In this document: piece by piece, positions 45,085 to 59,159 of the stretch
Layout: each line of letters begins with the position of its first letter
Numbering within the stretch: position 1 is the stretch's first letter
DNA from: Sinonovacula constricta
Lineage: Eukaryota > Mollusca > Bivalvia > Cardiida > Solecurtidae
Reading direction: 5' to 3'
Assembly (NCBI GenBank): GCA_007844125.1
Contig: CM017567.1
Coordinates: forward strand, 16,686,843 to 16,750,842
Length of the DNA: 64,000 nucleotides
Made by a program: the position numbers and the translations under genes
The notes under the pieces: generated by a model
Databases searched by the model: none
The model's input: the letters and a program-made list of their open reading frames with translations, nothing else
Told to the model about the DNA's origin: nothing

Positions 45085-45612
45085 TCTGTTTCAATAACAT
45101 ATATCCATCTATGAAGTTTCAAGTCAATAGCTTCGATAGTGTTAGACTATGATCTCGACAAACATAAGGTACAAAAATTGAACTAAGGGTAAAAACTCCA
45201 AAATCATGAAGTAAACAGTGACGTTCTTATGTAGTGCACTCAGTCTAATTGAGATATATCCACCTGCAAAGTTTCAAGTAAATAGTTTTGATAACATATT
45301 AGTTATGCTCTGAACAAAAAAAAAATAAAGCAATGGGGCCAAAATCATGAAGTACAGAGTGATGGTTTCTGTGCACTGCCATTTGTCTCAATAAGACCTA
45401 TCTATGTATCAAGTTTCAAGTCAATAGCTTTGATAATGAAGGAGTTATGCTCCGGACAAGAAAATGAAACAAAGGACCATAACTCCAACATCACGAAGTG
45501 CAGAGTGATGGTTCCTGCACTCCGCCTCAATGAGATCTATCCACCTATGAAGTTTCAAGTTAATAGCTTTAATAGTGTTGGAGTTATGCTCCAGACAAAC
45601 ATCTGGATGCTA
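45085..45612. repeat. About 140-155 bp tandem repeat, four degenerate units
   Basis: The motif 'aagtttcaagtcaatagctt' recurs near 45114, 45270, 45411 and 45550 (periods about 156, 141 and 139), each after 'atatatccacct' and followed by 'ttggagttatgctc'. Similar units are in my experience common in bivalve repeats. Confidence 0.75.
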
Positions 45613-45984
45613 CACGGCCACCAACCCGCCTGCCCGCCCACCTGCCAAGCGTGATACCATAATACATCCAGTCTTCGATTGGTGTATAAAATTGCATAAG
45701 TTCCAAAATATAACAGGTACACTTACAAAACAATAAAAAAATGTAACTGAAACAGTACAGAAATAATAACTTTATGAGTTAAAATAGGTGGAAATGTTAA
45801 ATCTTCAGGAATAAAACAACCACATTGTTCCTAAGCATATACTATTCCAATACCACAACGGAGTTGTGCAATATATTTATACATATATATCTACATCATA
45901 CAACAAAAGACTTTTGTCAAAATCCTTGTTGGAAATCAAGTCATTGTGAATATATAGTTCTACTTTAATATGCTAATAAATAAT

Positions 45985-46650
45985 AACAAGATAGCCATGA
46001 GGCCCCATATCACTCACCTAAGTGCCATAGACATTTAGCCCTTGTTGCTAAGCTTTTAGACAGATCAAAATTCTTTGAACAATCTTGATAAAAGGCCATC
46101 AAAGGAAAAACTAAACCAAATTTCAAAGCTCTATCTCTTGTGGTTTCCAATACTTATGTTGAAAATGGCTACACCCATTATGGTTTACAGATTATATGTT
46201 GTGAACATCCTTGATACAGGACCACCCAAGAAACGTGTATACCACATATGAAGGCTTTAAATAGATGACTTGCAACTCAAACTAGGTTCAAGATCTTCTC
46301 TAGACTAAAACTAAATGTAGGGAAAACATTAAACTGACCTGATGTATATGGGTGTTTCTAACAATATCATATGTTCTCAGACAATCAAAACTAAGACATC
46401 TTATGGATATAGATCTCAACTATGGGGTCTTGGAATACTGGTGACAAATAGAGTCAGTACACCTTAAATCAAGGATCTCTTTTATAGACAGAGGCTCCAT
46501 TTTTATTCTATCAGTCAGTCAGGACTGTAAGATACTTCACCAGTGTAATGGTAATATCCTTCTCATTGCTGGATACAGCACACATATGCTTTTTTCATGT
46601 CTATTTAAGTAACTGTCTTTCAAGTCTTTCAAGTAAAAACTTTGCAGTAA
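45985..46650. repeat. Probable dispersed element, first of two
   Basis: Opens 'aacaagatagccatgaggcc' followed by 'catatcactcacctaagtgc', the same type of opening as 46700. Interior unique here. Right border uncertain. Confidence 0.4.
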
Positions 46651-46699
46651 CTCAACATTGTTAGCCAACAAGCTTGCTTCTACAAACGAATTGGAACTT

Positions 46700-47660
46700 A
46701 AATAAACAAGAGGGCAATGATGGCTCTTAATCGCTCAACTGATGACACAGGCTTTTAGTAGGCTCAAATCTGGCATAAATTAATTAAGAATTATTTACTT
46801 TAGAAATCTTTGGTGAAGATTCGACCATTAGTGTGGCCACTGGGTTGATAACATTTTCTAGAATTTTACGAAGTAACCTACTGAATCCACATGACTCACT
46901 TCAAAACATATGTAAGATTCAATACTGGCAAACATGCTGGTCAAGTTTGGTGCAGACTGGACCATCAATGTAGCCTCTTAAGTGTTTTCACGAGGTTTTT
47001 CTAAAATGTAACGTAGTGACCTACTTTTTGACCCCATATGACCAAATAACGAACTCATCCAGGATTTCATGTAGAAAAACTTTCTGACCAAGTTTGATGA
47101 AGATTGGCCTATAAATGGGGCATCTAGTGTGTTCACAAGCTTTTCTTAGATTTGACCTTGTGACCTACTTTGTGACCCTACGTGGCCTAGTTGTGAACTA
47201 ATCCAAGATTTCATGCAGACAAATATTCTGACTAAGTTTGGTGAAGATTGGCTATAAATGTGGACTCTAGTGTGTTCACAAGCTTTTTCTAAGATATGAC
47301 CTAGTGACCTACTTTTTGACCCCCGTGACCCAGTTGCAAACTCATCCAAGATTTCATGCAGACAAACATTCTGACCAATTTTGATGAAGATTGGCCTATA
47401 AATGTGGCCTCTAGTGTGTTTACAAGATTTTTCTAAGATTTGACCTAGTGACCTTCTTTTTGACCCCAGTTGCGAACTCATTCAAGATTTCATGCAGACA
47501 AACATTCTGACTAAGTTTGGTGGAGATTGGAAAAAAATTGACGCCTCTAGAGTGTTCACAAGCTAAAATCTTGACGACGAACGACGGACGATGGACGACG
47601 GATGAAGCGGTATCACAAAAGCTCCCTTTAAGCACATTGTGCTCAGGTAAGCTAAAAATG
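46700..47660 (+). repeat. Dispersed element with internal about 140-bp repeats
   Basis: Opens 'aacaagagggcaatgatggc' then 'tcttaatcgctcaactgatg', and closes 'agcacattgtgctcaggtaa' then 'gctaaaaa'. Between about 46960 and 47560 are four units of 136-144 bp ('tttcatgcagacaaacattc', 'gaagattggcctataaatg', 'tctagtgtgttcacaagctt', 'tgacctagtgacctactttt'). Minus-strand frames stay open over several units but show no protein family. This architecture is frequent in bivalve genomes; its class is not settled from this copy. Confidence 0.65.
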
Positions 47661-48380
47661 AAGGAGAAAGGGAAATAAAAAAGTGTTGGATCAAGGCTCG
47701 GACCAAGAACCCCTGGTCTGTCAGCTATTGGCTGTCTGTATATACCAGTAATCATATAAACCTATGTAACATGTATACCTGTTGTCTTGACTCACATTAT
47801 ATAAATTGGTTAACAAGACATACAAATAGTCGTGTAAAGTTTTATCCAAGTAAATACTCAATAAAAAGGGGGCAAGACTTTTCAGGTGCTCAACACAAAC
47901 CCGGGTTGACTTGATGGCGAAGTGACTATTAGAGTTAGAGTGAAGAAAATTCCCCTGTCTGCCGACGATGTCCTTATCACTCGAAAATTCACATTGTTAG
48001 GTCTAGATGTCAACTTGTCATAACGCGAAAAACGGCGTCTCGATAAATAAAAAGAAAAAAATGAACACAGTCTTCTACAAATAATGTATCGTATTTTTTG
48101 CGTCCAGTATACGTACTGCAAATCTATATAAAGCCGTTTTTATGTTGCCAGTTCCTGTAGATGCCAACCAACGTAGATTCCAACCAAGGAAATATCTTAT
48201 TTAGAATTAAATATGTTTTTATATTTCTTTTTCCATGATAAGCTAAATCTTGGTTAACAAGCATTCCAGTTTGACATTGACCGGGTACACCGTATTAAAT
48301 CACGTGACTCAAATATGTGGGCAATTATCGCAAGGTTTTCCAGATACGAAGACTATGAGACGAAGACTATGAGACCATTC
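47661..48380. other. Intergenic, nothing recognised
   Basis: No supported gene or repeat. Confidence 0.35.
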
Positions 48381-48389
48381 TGAACCAGG

Positions 48390-49290
48390 CAAAGTCGACA
48401 CCTGTACCTGGCCATACCGTGCAGCACGACTTTACAGAACGGGTTAGGCGGCATCGTAGAACATTGGGTGAGATAATGTTAGAAGAACGTGCACGGGGAA
48501 AATATGCAGTTGTGAAAAATTGATTGTAAATGAATGTGTTTACAGTTATGATCATAACGCCGGATGTACTGTTCGCTCCGGGTCACAACCTTTCTCTGGT
48601 AGGACATCACGTGTCAAGATAAGCAGACCGTCACATGACCAGTATAACGAAGAGCAGCCAGCCAGTGACGCGGATTCCGATGTGTGTGAGGACTTAGGGC
48701 GTAGCCAAGGCTCTTCCATATCCTGGGACATTGTATCTTGTAATATTGGTGGCTTAAGAAAATACTCTGATGATATATATTTCAAGCGAATTTTACAGTC
48801 ATTTGACATTGTATGTCTATGTGAAACATGGGGAAGTTATCCCGGCGAATTTAACGATTTGTTATAAGTATACTTCCATTATGACTCAATAAGACCCTAT
48901 AGCAATACACATGTGAGAAATAGTGTTGGCGTAAGTGTATTTATTGGCCCGAATGTACAAATACTTTTAAGGTACTGGTGTAAGTTGTTGCATATGTATG
49001 TCTACAGATACCCTAAACATTGCTATGACATGCTGAAAAGACTAGATGATGTGGAGTTCTCTTGTTGGGCTACAAAGATAAAACCATTGTTATTTTCAGT
49101 AGGGTTTGGCTTTATTTGGAATGTGCATTGGAGAAAAAATATTTTTATTGCACAAGTTCAACAGCGACTGAATTACATATATTAACAAAATTGACACTTT
49201 TCTGTAGGCAGATCAAGTCGATGTTATCAATAGTAGTTAACCTTATCTCTTCAGACCACGCGTTTTCTTCTTTGTTTATATAAATTCACC
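48390..49290 (+). pseudogene. LINE ORF1 C-terminus joined to endonuclease N-terminus, decayed
   Basis: From about 48425 one frame gives FTERVRRHRRTLGEIMLEER then ARGKYAVV, the end of an ORF1-type nucleic-acid-binding domain. The frame at 48520-48867 continues VNECVYSYDHNAG, a Ser-rich linker, then SWDIVSCNIGGLRKYSDD and FDIVCLCETWGSYPGEF, the first strands of the apurinic-type endonuclease domain (SxNIxGL, FDIxxLxETW). After a stop at 48865 the shifted frame 48913 on gives RNSVGVSVFIGP (the GGVSVFI strand). Further downstream decays beyond recognition; RT is absent. Confidence 0.65.
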
Positions 49291-50054
49291 ATCTTGATTG
49301 AGGAGTCAATTTTTGAAAGTCGCTGGTCTATTTATAGTGGCTGACAATATTTATCTTTTTGTAGCATTTTGTCTATGGTCGTTGTGCTTGTGGAGCCTCT
49401 TAGTTAACAGAAGGTCATCTATATCGTCTCCGGGTCTTTTCTGTCCTAATCCAATTTGGTTTTTCTGAACCAGATGTCGTTGAAGAGTATCAGTACCACA
49501 TTCGTGACAGTGTACGCTGACATGAATTCGTGTGACGATTGTGGTGTCGTGTTTTTGCAGATATCCACGACTTACAAAGACGCGTCAAGACTTGGTGTCC
49601 CGAAGGAAAGAAAACCCCTCCATTACATTGGATCGGTGATGATGAGATTCCCAGTAAGAAGGAGGAGGCTGATTATCCAGATGGTGTACGATGATATTTA
49701 GAACCATTAGTTAATGAAGCTGGACAAAAAACAAAAGACGCATGAAGAAGGAGATTTAATGATTAAAAGGCAGAAGGTCTGACTGAGAAAAAGGCGACAT
49801 ATAAAGCGTTTAAGTTCATCTTTAACAAAGACAAGAGGAGACTATATTCCGCTTTTTTACTGAAAGCCGTTCAACTTGACGATAGTCTAACGCACAAAAG
49901 AATACTGAAGGACATCGTGGACTCGGATACCTATCGAAAACCCTAAAAAAGCGATCAGACGTGTACTCAAAAAGTACAGTCACTGATTCGACGATCTCAA
50001 TTTGGACCATGGTGACGATTATAGAGAGAGTGATGTAAGCACGGAAGATGATGA
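49291..50054 (+). other. Decayed stretch upstream of the integrase remnant
   Basis: Short frames with charged low-complexity sequence (for example DDYRESDV near 50020). It may be the eroded N-terminal part of the integrase ORF; no motif is firm. Confidence 0.3.
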
Positions 50055-50645
50055 ATGATGAATGTGGACAACTACTTAAACACTATTTACTACGATCCTG
50101 CTAGTCCCGCAAGTTTTTCTGGGTCTGACAACCTGTACCATTACGTAAAAAAGGAAGGCAGATTAATATTTTCAAGTATAAGCTCAGAAAATGGCTACAG
50201 CAACAAGAAAACATCAGCCTTTAAGAAACCGGTCGGGAGACGTTTCCGAAGAAATCATGTCGTAACAGCCAGCATAGATGAGCTTTGGGAAGCAGATTTG
50301 ATTGATATGAGCAAATATGCCAAGAGCAACGAAGGCACTAGCTATGTACTATTAGTCATAGACACACTTTCCAAATACGTGTGGCTTAGACGTTCGTCGG
50401 ATAAGCGAGGAGCAACCGTCGCCAGGGCCTTTAACGACATATTTTTATCAAAGGACGACGACCCAAACGTTTCAACACAGACAAAAGTTAAGAGTTCAGG
50501 GCACATGCAATGCAAGACGTGATGAAGAAACATAATGTAATATACTTCCCCACACAAAACGAAACTAATGCTTCTGTAGCGGTACGTGCCATTAAAACGA
50601 TCGAGACAAAGATAGGTCGCAACGTAATTGTTATTATGATATTCT
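50055..50645 (+). pseudogene. F54H12.3-like (Maverick/Polinton) DDE integrase core, decayed
   Basis: Frame 50055-50522 reads YYDPASPASFSG, YHYVKKEGRL, KPVGRRFRRNHVV, then LWEADLIDMSKYA (first catalytic Asp) and YVLLVIDTLSKYVW, the hallmark of the rve core in F54H12.3-like integrases. Near 50470 the frame shifts; the alternative frame gives FNTDKS (second Asp), a TAA, EFRAHAMQDVMKKHNVIYFP, TQNETNASVAVRAIKTI. The position expected for the catalytic Glu (before R in SVAxRAIKT) is Val. Two frame lesions, a stop and a lost catalytic residue make it inactive. It ends before the SH3-like and chromodomain parts seen at 14923-15290, so the two fragments are from different insertions. Confidence 0.78.
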
Positions 50646-52984
50646 AATTCCTAATTTAGAACTATCATTTTTCAGTGCACGGTCAAATATTTATGTTAAG
50701 AATCGTAACATGTCGAGTGTATGAGACTATATTACACTGGGTTCATTTTGACATTGAATCAAATATCGCATATACTGACCATATTAACAGAAAAAGGTGT
50801 TACCATAAAACATATTCTTAAATACCTCAATAATATTAATTTTGGTTATATAAAGCGCGTTCACACTGTTGTACAGTGACTTTAATATTCAAGAACTATA
50901 TAGTCATAACCCTGTACTTGAGCATGACACGATTTTATTTTGGAGCATCCACTTCCGTAACCGTTATGTACACTCAATAGTAATAAAAACAAAACAACAA
51001 TGGTTTTAAATCATCCCAAGGCTTGTTTCACACATCGACTTATAAAAGTAAAAATTTTAAATATTTAGAATTCGACTTTAGACTGTTTTTGGTGTGGCAA
51101 TTCACAGTTTATGATCTTAAAACCACATTTTACTGAGTTTAAAATGACGATAACTCGTAACTGGTCTTTATAAAGAAAAGCGAGAAAAGTTTACTTTCTA
51201 AACTCTGGATTGATTCAGGCAACATCTTCATTAATGATCTCCTTTCTCATAAAGGATCTGTAGATACAAACACATATATGATAAGTTGATCAACAAACGA
51301 GACTGGTTATGTAAAATAAAAAAAATATTATCCACCATTCCAAAAAGGACTTAAAAAAGACAGTTTATTAAGAAAATATAATAAAAATAACAGTTGTTTT
51401 TGTACGATAGACATGCACTTCCTATACTTTCATTTTCTATACAATGACAATGAAAACTTACCAATGTTAAACTAATCACATGTTAAGTCAAGAAACGTTT
51501 TTGTTGTGATAATTTATGTACTGTTCTTTGTTATGTTTAGGTAAATATGTGTAAATAAACGGACTGCATAATTCATAAACACACAAACAAAAAACAACAT
51601 TCATGTAAATTTTTATTTTGGTTTTTGAGAAAATACAAAGATTCAAAGATTTTTGATTTTTTAAAATTTCATCATTGTTTGTAATTTTGATGGGAAGTAA
51701 ATAAATATATTAAGGATTGGGGTCGAAACTGCCAAATTTGATTTTGTCAGAAAATGATCAAAACTGTAATATTTTGCTATATCCAAGCAAGATTAAAACA
51801 AAAAAGTTGTCAATAGTTCTAATGGTTTATTTGTCAATATTTTAGATATATTTATTTTTTAGCGTACAACGAACGAAAGGGTGCTTATAAGTAGTGTTGC
51901 CATGGCAATATTATTAAAGATTTGTTTTGTCAAAAATATTAAAAGCATATTAAAAACATATACGAAAACAGGACACTAATTTGACAAAGTGTATAATAGC
52001 GGTTTCATATTGGCACAATCTTTAATAAATGCTCTCTTGGAAACTAAATTCAATTTGCTGTTGTACCAACATTTAGTTTAGAGACAAACGGAGCAAATCA
52101 GAGTACATTCTTTGGAAAATACCGCTTATTAAAGGTCCTAGAACACCTATTAAAAGCTAGCAATAGCCCATATCTCACTCTTCCAGCTGCCACCTGCTAG
52201 TCTATGAAAGAAACCAAAATGGCATACGTAGACCTCGTCATTTTGGCGCCGCTCGCAACGTGAGAGCAGTTATTAGTAACAACGTTTGTGTTTATACCCG
52301 TGTGTCTTTAATGGGTTTTCTGTTTTACAAATCGATATCACTGCTGCAACACCTGGTTGTTATGTAAATGCGCCATTCTAAATGTCCGTTTGCATTTAAA
52401 ATCACACAACCGTTCAGTTATCATATGTGCATCTGAGCCTATGGTCACGTTCATCGGACAATAAACAGGTTGTTCTATTGAAAGTACAATAATAATATTC
52501 CAATGTGTTTAAATCGGTTTCACTTTCAAAAATTACTTCTTGTTATAGAATCCAACGTATAAATGTTAATTGTTTGCTAAGTGGATTAGTAATTAGATTA
52601 TTAATGCTATCAAAGTCACATAAACTATTAACATCATGATAGGTGAATTCCATTTAACCTAACATCCGATAAACGCTCTGCATAGAACGCGCCCAAAGTA
52701 TTGAATTGTTTAGTCGCAACTTTCGCTAAAGGCTCTTAGGGGACAAATATGCTTTAATAAATGTAGTTTTAATAAATGGAGTTTATATATTACAAGTAAC
52801 ATTATTAATGTTTAATTTGCAAAAAATGCAAAACGATTTCGCCAGTATTCGATAAAAATGTTAAATCGAGCTAAATAAATATATACTTGCTTAGCATATA
52901 ATCTGACGATACTCCAGTGATTGTTTGCTGAAAAGGTGGGGTAATTGAACAAAAAGAGTTAATATGAAATATTTTTTAAAATAA
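50646..52984. other. AT-rich intergenic, nothing recognised
   Basis: 2.3 kb without a supported exon or a repeat shared with the rest of the window. Only short chance frames. Confidence 0.4.
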
Positions 52985-54480
52985 CATATCTTAAAAAGCC
53001 GAGGATTTATCCGCTGTAGGCATATTATATAATAAAGGTACAAAAAATCTCGATGTCCTACCTACTGTGCTCGTAAAGGGCGTGGAGACTGCTCAAGTTG
53101 TCTCGCCTATATAGGGAATGACTGGAGAGATGAAAAGACAAGAAATCTATCAGTGACTCTCCAATTATAGCTTTAAGTCACTGTTTTTATATACTCTCAA
53201 CAATCTGTCCGGTCATCGTGTAATTTAAAAGTAATGCTAGTTCTTGCCTGTACAAGGGTCAACTGCAAGCAATGCATTACATTGAAGGATTCCCGGGTTG
53301 TAACCATCAACAATACATTTTCAGATAAGTTTTGTAAACTGGTCATTAGGTAAAGTGGTTATTGGGACCCTTGATTTTCTTTTACTTGTATAAAACATTT
53401 CCATAAACTGCAGGATGGCTTATGCCTTTCTGCGTAAGTGTTGTTTTTATACTGCTATTATATTTAGAAGCAATAAAATCAATGCGGTGAAAGAGTTTCT
53501 TAAACGCCTTTCTTAATTTGTGAAAACGAATGCCTTGTTGTAGCGGTTTAGAAGAAATAAACTGGTTTCTAGCATTGAAATCTTCTACTTTAGCACAAAC
53601 TCGTGCAAACAATGTAAGTTGTAATATGTAAACACCATAGGAAATTTTCTAAGAAAGTGATGGTAAAAATGCATTACGTTCATGACATGCAATGTAGAGA
53701 CTTTGCTCTCGAGCTCTTGGTTTTAATTAAATCATGAGATAAAGAAGTGTACAACGTAGAGAAATCGTGAGTATTATCATCAGAGCAATGAAAGTTTAAA
53801 ACACGAAACTTGTCTAAGACTTTTGAAGAATTTCTAATAGACCAGAAAATGTTAATTCCTGAATTTTCATACACTTTTTCACAATATTTAACAACGTGAT
53901 TACAAACGGCTGTAAGGCAAGCCCTTAGTAGTTTAGATATGTGAGTGGTGGTGCTAGACCTGGCTTTAGCTATGAATCGTGACTTGTTTATTGTTTTGTG
54001 TAGCTTAGGAATCCAGTTCAGTGAAAGTAGCTTTCCTTGCTTTGATTCTGAGTTGATAATGAAATTATGGTATATATGTTTATGTTTGTCAATGATTGTC
54101 TGAAAGTCATGGTTGGTGCTAGTGTAAGAACTGGTGGTAGATAACTCAGCACTCAGTACATTTTTGTAATATAGTCGTCAGTCATAAATTATGATGTTTG
54201 AAGCTTTGACTGCAGGTACAAGTACACCTGTATCGTTAATATTCTGAAAGGACTGTTTTAGATGTTTTAAGTGATAAAATGGTTTCTTAGGTAAACTAGA
54301 AGGATGGGAGTGGTAGAATTTAACGCGATTTTTATTAACTTAAAATTGGTTTTCTTCCAAATATTGAATGCTACTCTATTCTAGTTTTCTCTCTTACACC
54401 AGCGACCGGCAAACATTAATTGCATTACCTATTTCTTAGCAACAAAGTTCAAAATCTATTTCATATGGCAGGTGATATTT
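52985..54480 (-). pseudogene. Penelope-like RT element remnant with core deleted, plus 3' region
   Basis: Minus strand from about 54350: KPFYHLKHLKQSFQNINDTG, VLVPAVKASNIIIYD (the VxPADKASN-like box), ELSTTSSYTSTNHDF, LNWIPKLHK (the YxxPKLHK box), SRFIAKARSSTTTHISKLL and DFSTLYTSLSHDLIK. This layout is that of Penelope-like RTs. After about 53680 the sequence jumps to FARVCAKVEDFNARNQFISS, GIRFHKLRKAFKKLFHR and GISHPAVYGNVLYK, which belong near the C-terminus. The segment between, with the fingers-palm A(T)xYADD-type box, is missing. 52991-53300 is the element's presumed 3' region, also present alone at 32131-32440. Stops at about 54190 and 53645 show it is dead. Confidence 0.7.
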
Positions 54481-54589
54481 CGGACCCTTGAAGAGTATTT
54501 TTTCTTTATTTATGGCCAGCGATGATGTTTAATTCAAACTTTACTGTGTTTTTCTTGAGTTAAGTAATAAATAGGTAAAACCTGCAATA

Positions 54590-54594
54590 TAATA

Positions 54595-54664
<70 letters not shown>
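54590..54664. repeat. (ATA)n microsatellite
   Basis: About 25 trinucleotide repeats. Confidence 0.95.
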
Positions 54665-54665
<1 letters not shown>

Positions 54666-54877
54666 GCATTTCAGTTAGGCCTGCAGTTTAGACCCATGGT
54701 CTTCAAGCAGTTGCAATGTTCTTTAAATACCCAAGGTATTTACATTCTAAGTTAAGTTTTCAATATTCTTTCTGGAGTTTATATCCCCTAATCATGACAT
54801 ACTGATATGGACATTATATAGAATGTTACATTACACATTTGAAAGTAAAAATTAAAATTTATAAATAAAATTAATAT

Positions 54878-56890
<2,013 letters not shown>

Positions 56891-57246
56891 TTGCAATCAC
56901 TTTCTGTTTTTGTTACTCAACTTCATACATGTTATTTTATTCCTATACAATACCTGTTATTTTTGTCACCGCGATTTTATGTTCTTTGTTTTTACAGCGT
57001 TCTTTCCGAATAACAAAAATGTAAATCTTCAGACCTTTTAATTGTTTGTCATAGGTTAACTTAACACACTTAAAACACACGAGCTTACAATTTTTAATCA
57101 TTCTTTATACATGTATTGGTTGTTACTTCATTAGTTTATCAACAGTCAGGTAATCTTGACACTAGACAATCACGGTAATTGTCGTCATCGATTGGTTTGT
57201 TTACCCTTGCTTTCCACCCATAGGCATATGGCCAGCAGGTTCGTAA

Positions 57247-58432
57247 TAGACCATACAAACATCTAGTGCGCACGCGCCGATTTATATCTCGTGCTACGAG
57301 ACTTCACCCGTTTTCTCGAGATTTTCAAAACTGGGGGCTCTTGCGCAAAGGATTTAATCATTTGTGTCCGTACCAAAATATTTAATTGTGATTTAGTAGG
57401 TCGTTTTGTTGATAAGATGCTTGCATGTTTTGTTTGACGTCATACGACGTAAACCATTCGAACAGTTCGTTACAGAAACAGGCGGATGTACTTTAACCAT
57501 AAAAGGTGGTGGTAAACTACGCCGTTTGTTTGACATTGATGATAGCAACAACCAACCATTTCTATAAATGACAAAATATGATCAAAACTATACATTTTCT
57601 GAAAGTGCTACTCAGGCCAATTAAAAATATATAGGTTTCCCATGTAGATGTATAACATAATTGTTCTGATGGACCAGAAAATACAAAAAAATCAACCTTC
57701 GAAAAAAGGTCAGTTTTTAATTTCAAGGAAATTCTGACCTCATATATTATCTAACCAAATAAAGAGGCAAGAAACACAAACTACTGTTCTGTTAACTAGT
57801 CAGCTATATACACATCAATTTTAACTGTACCTGAACATTTTCAAAGAGGTATTCTTGTCTGACAGTAACGTGTACATTGTTCACGCACTTATAACATAGA
57901 GTCGCTAATTACATCACTGTGATTTTAATTTCTTCAAGGTTGTAAAAAAGTAAATGCGGTGTTATTTCTTTCTGGCGCGGAGGGCTCTCTGGCTAACACT
58001 GCAACATCAAAGAAAATTCTGGGAAACAACCGACGGTCACTATCATTTGAAGTCGCCGAAAAGAAATATTTTTGTGTCAAATTGACCGACCCATTATTTC
58101 ACAATACTGTGTAACATGATATCGATCGATAATTGTCTTCAAGCTGCCATTTTTACAACCTTGAAGAAATTAAAATCAAAGTGATGTAATAGCGACTCCA
58201 TGTTATAAGTGCGTGAACAATGTTGTTGACAGCCGTTAATTGGCGCTAATATGTGCAAACCGGAAAAAAAAACCAACTCGTTTTCTAGGAAAGTACGGAC
58301 ACAAATGATGAAATCCTTTGCGCAAGAGCCCCCAGTTTTGACTATCGAAAGAAAACGGGTCAAGTCTCGTAGCGCGAGATATAAATCGGCGGATGCGCAC
58401 TGGATGTTTGAAATGGTCTATTATGTCACTAA
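57247..58432. repeat. Foldback/MITE element of about 1.19 kb with long terminal inverted repeats
   Basis: The left end 'atagaccat' and right end 'atggtctat' are inverses, each flanked by TA on the outside. The arms stay complementary for about 130 bp (57250-57380 against 58300-58430; for example 'gggggctcttgcgcaaagga' against 'tcctttgcgcaagagccccc'). A second, inner pair is at about 57885-57950 against 58160-58235 ('aatttcttcaaggttgtaaa'). The middle (about 57960-58130) is unpaired. No transposase is encoded, so it is non-autonomous; a TA target site would fit Tc1/mariner-type mobilisation. Confidence 0.8.
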
Positions 58433-58956
58433 TAGGGGAATATATAATTCATATATGGTACAACTATTCCCAATTCGGTACGACTATTCCAGGTACGAGA
58501 ATATAGTGGTACGGCTATTCCCGCACCCGACATATACAAGACCATGCTTCCCAATTTTTATGTCAATTCGTATATTATGTGATTACCATCAGAGATGAAA
58601 TTTACAAAACAAGATTGTGTCACTATGTATTGACATGTTATGTATGCATTTGTATATTTGTCATATTATGTCAATTAGAAAGAGGAGAAAACAATGTTTA
58701 TATGAACATAAAACAAGGTATCGGATAGGACATTTATACTGACTTTCCTTAACAAAAGAAGAAATGTAATTTACCACTATGATTTCATCTGCTGAAAATT
58801 TGTAATGACTAAATTTTTGTCTACACAGGGAGACTGTATTGAGAGAAATCTTAATACATGTAGTTACATATAATGCAATACTATTTTTTATAATAATTAT
58901 GTATTTCTAAATTTTCAATTAAAATGCATCTTCGTCGTCTAATTTAATGTCACTTA
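58433..58956. other. Flank with short tandem motif
   Basis: At 58455-58525 the motif 'ggtacgactattcc' recurs in variants (ggtacaactattcc, ggtacgactattcc, ggtacggctattcc). Otherwise AT-rich, nothing recognised. Confidence 0.5.
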
Positions 58957-59159
58957 ATGTCCGTGTATCAAGCTTTTCTATCGCGTATTATAAGTTCCGG
59001 ACGATTTCCTGATACATGCGCCCCTCTTTCTCTAAGAAAGTATTTCAGTTCACGCACTGATAATTTTGAAAATTTGCACAGATCACCGATTTCATTGTTT
59101 TTTTGCTCACCGGAAGTTGTACGCAAAACGAACGATAACTCTTCAAAGGGAGATAACAA
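58957..59159 (-). CDS. SAP-domain-like ORF or exon fragment
   Basis: The minus-strand frame has no ATG at its start (it opens at TTG right after a TAA), so it is either an exon or a remnant. It contains KLSVRELKYFLRERGAHVSG then NRPELIIRDR. The helix-turn-helix pattern LxVxELKxxLxxRGxxxxGxKxxLIxR is that of a SAP DNA-binding motif. No donor GT follows closely; the frame ends at TGA. SAP motifs occur in nuclear proteins and at the N-terminus of some transposon-linked proteins, and I cannot tell which applies. Confidence 0.35.

Noticed and set aside
47146..47755. 111-codon minus-strand frames with ILEKSCKHTRGHIY-type repeats
   Set aside because: They follow the roughly 140-bp internal repeats of the 46.7-kb element and have no recognisable protein family.
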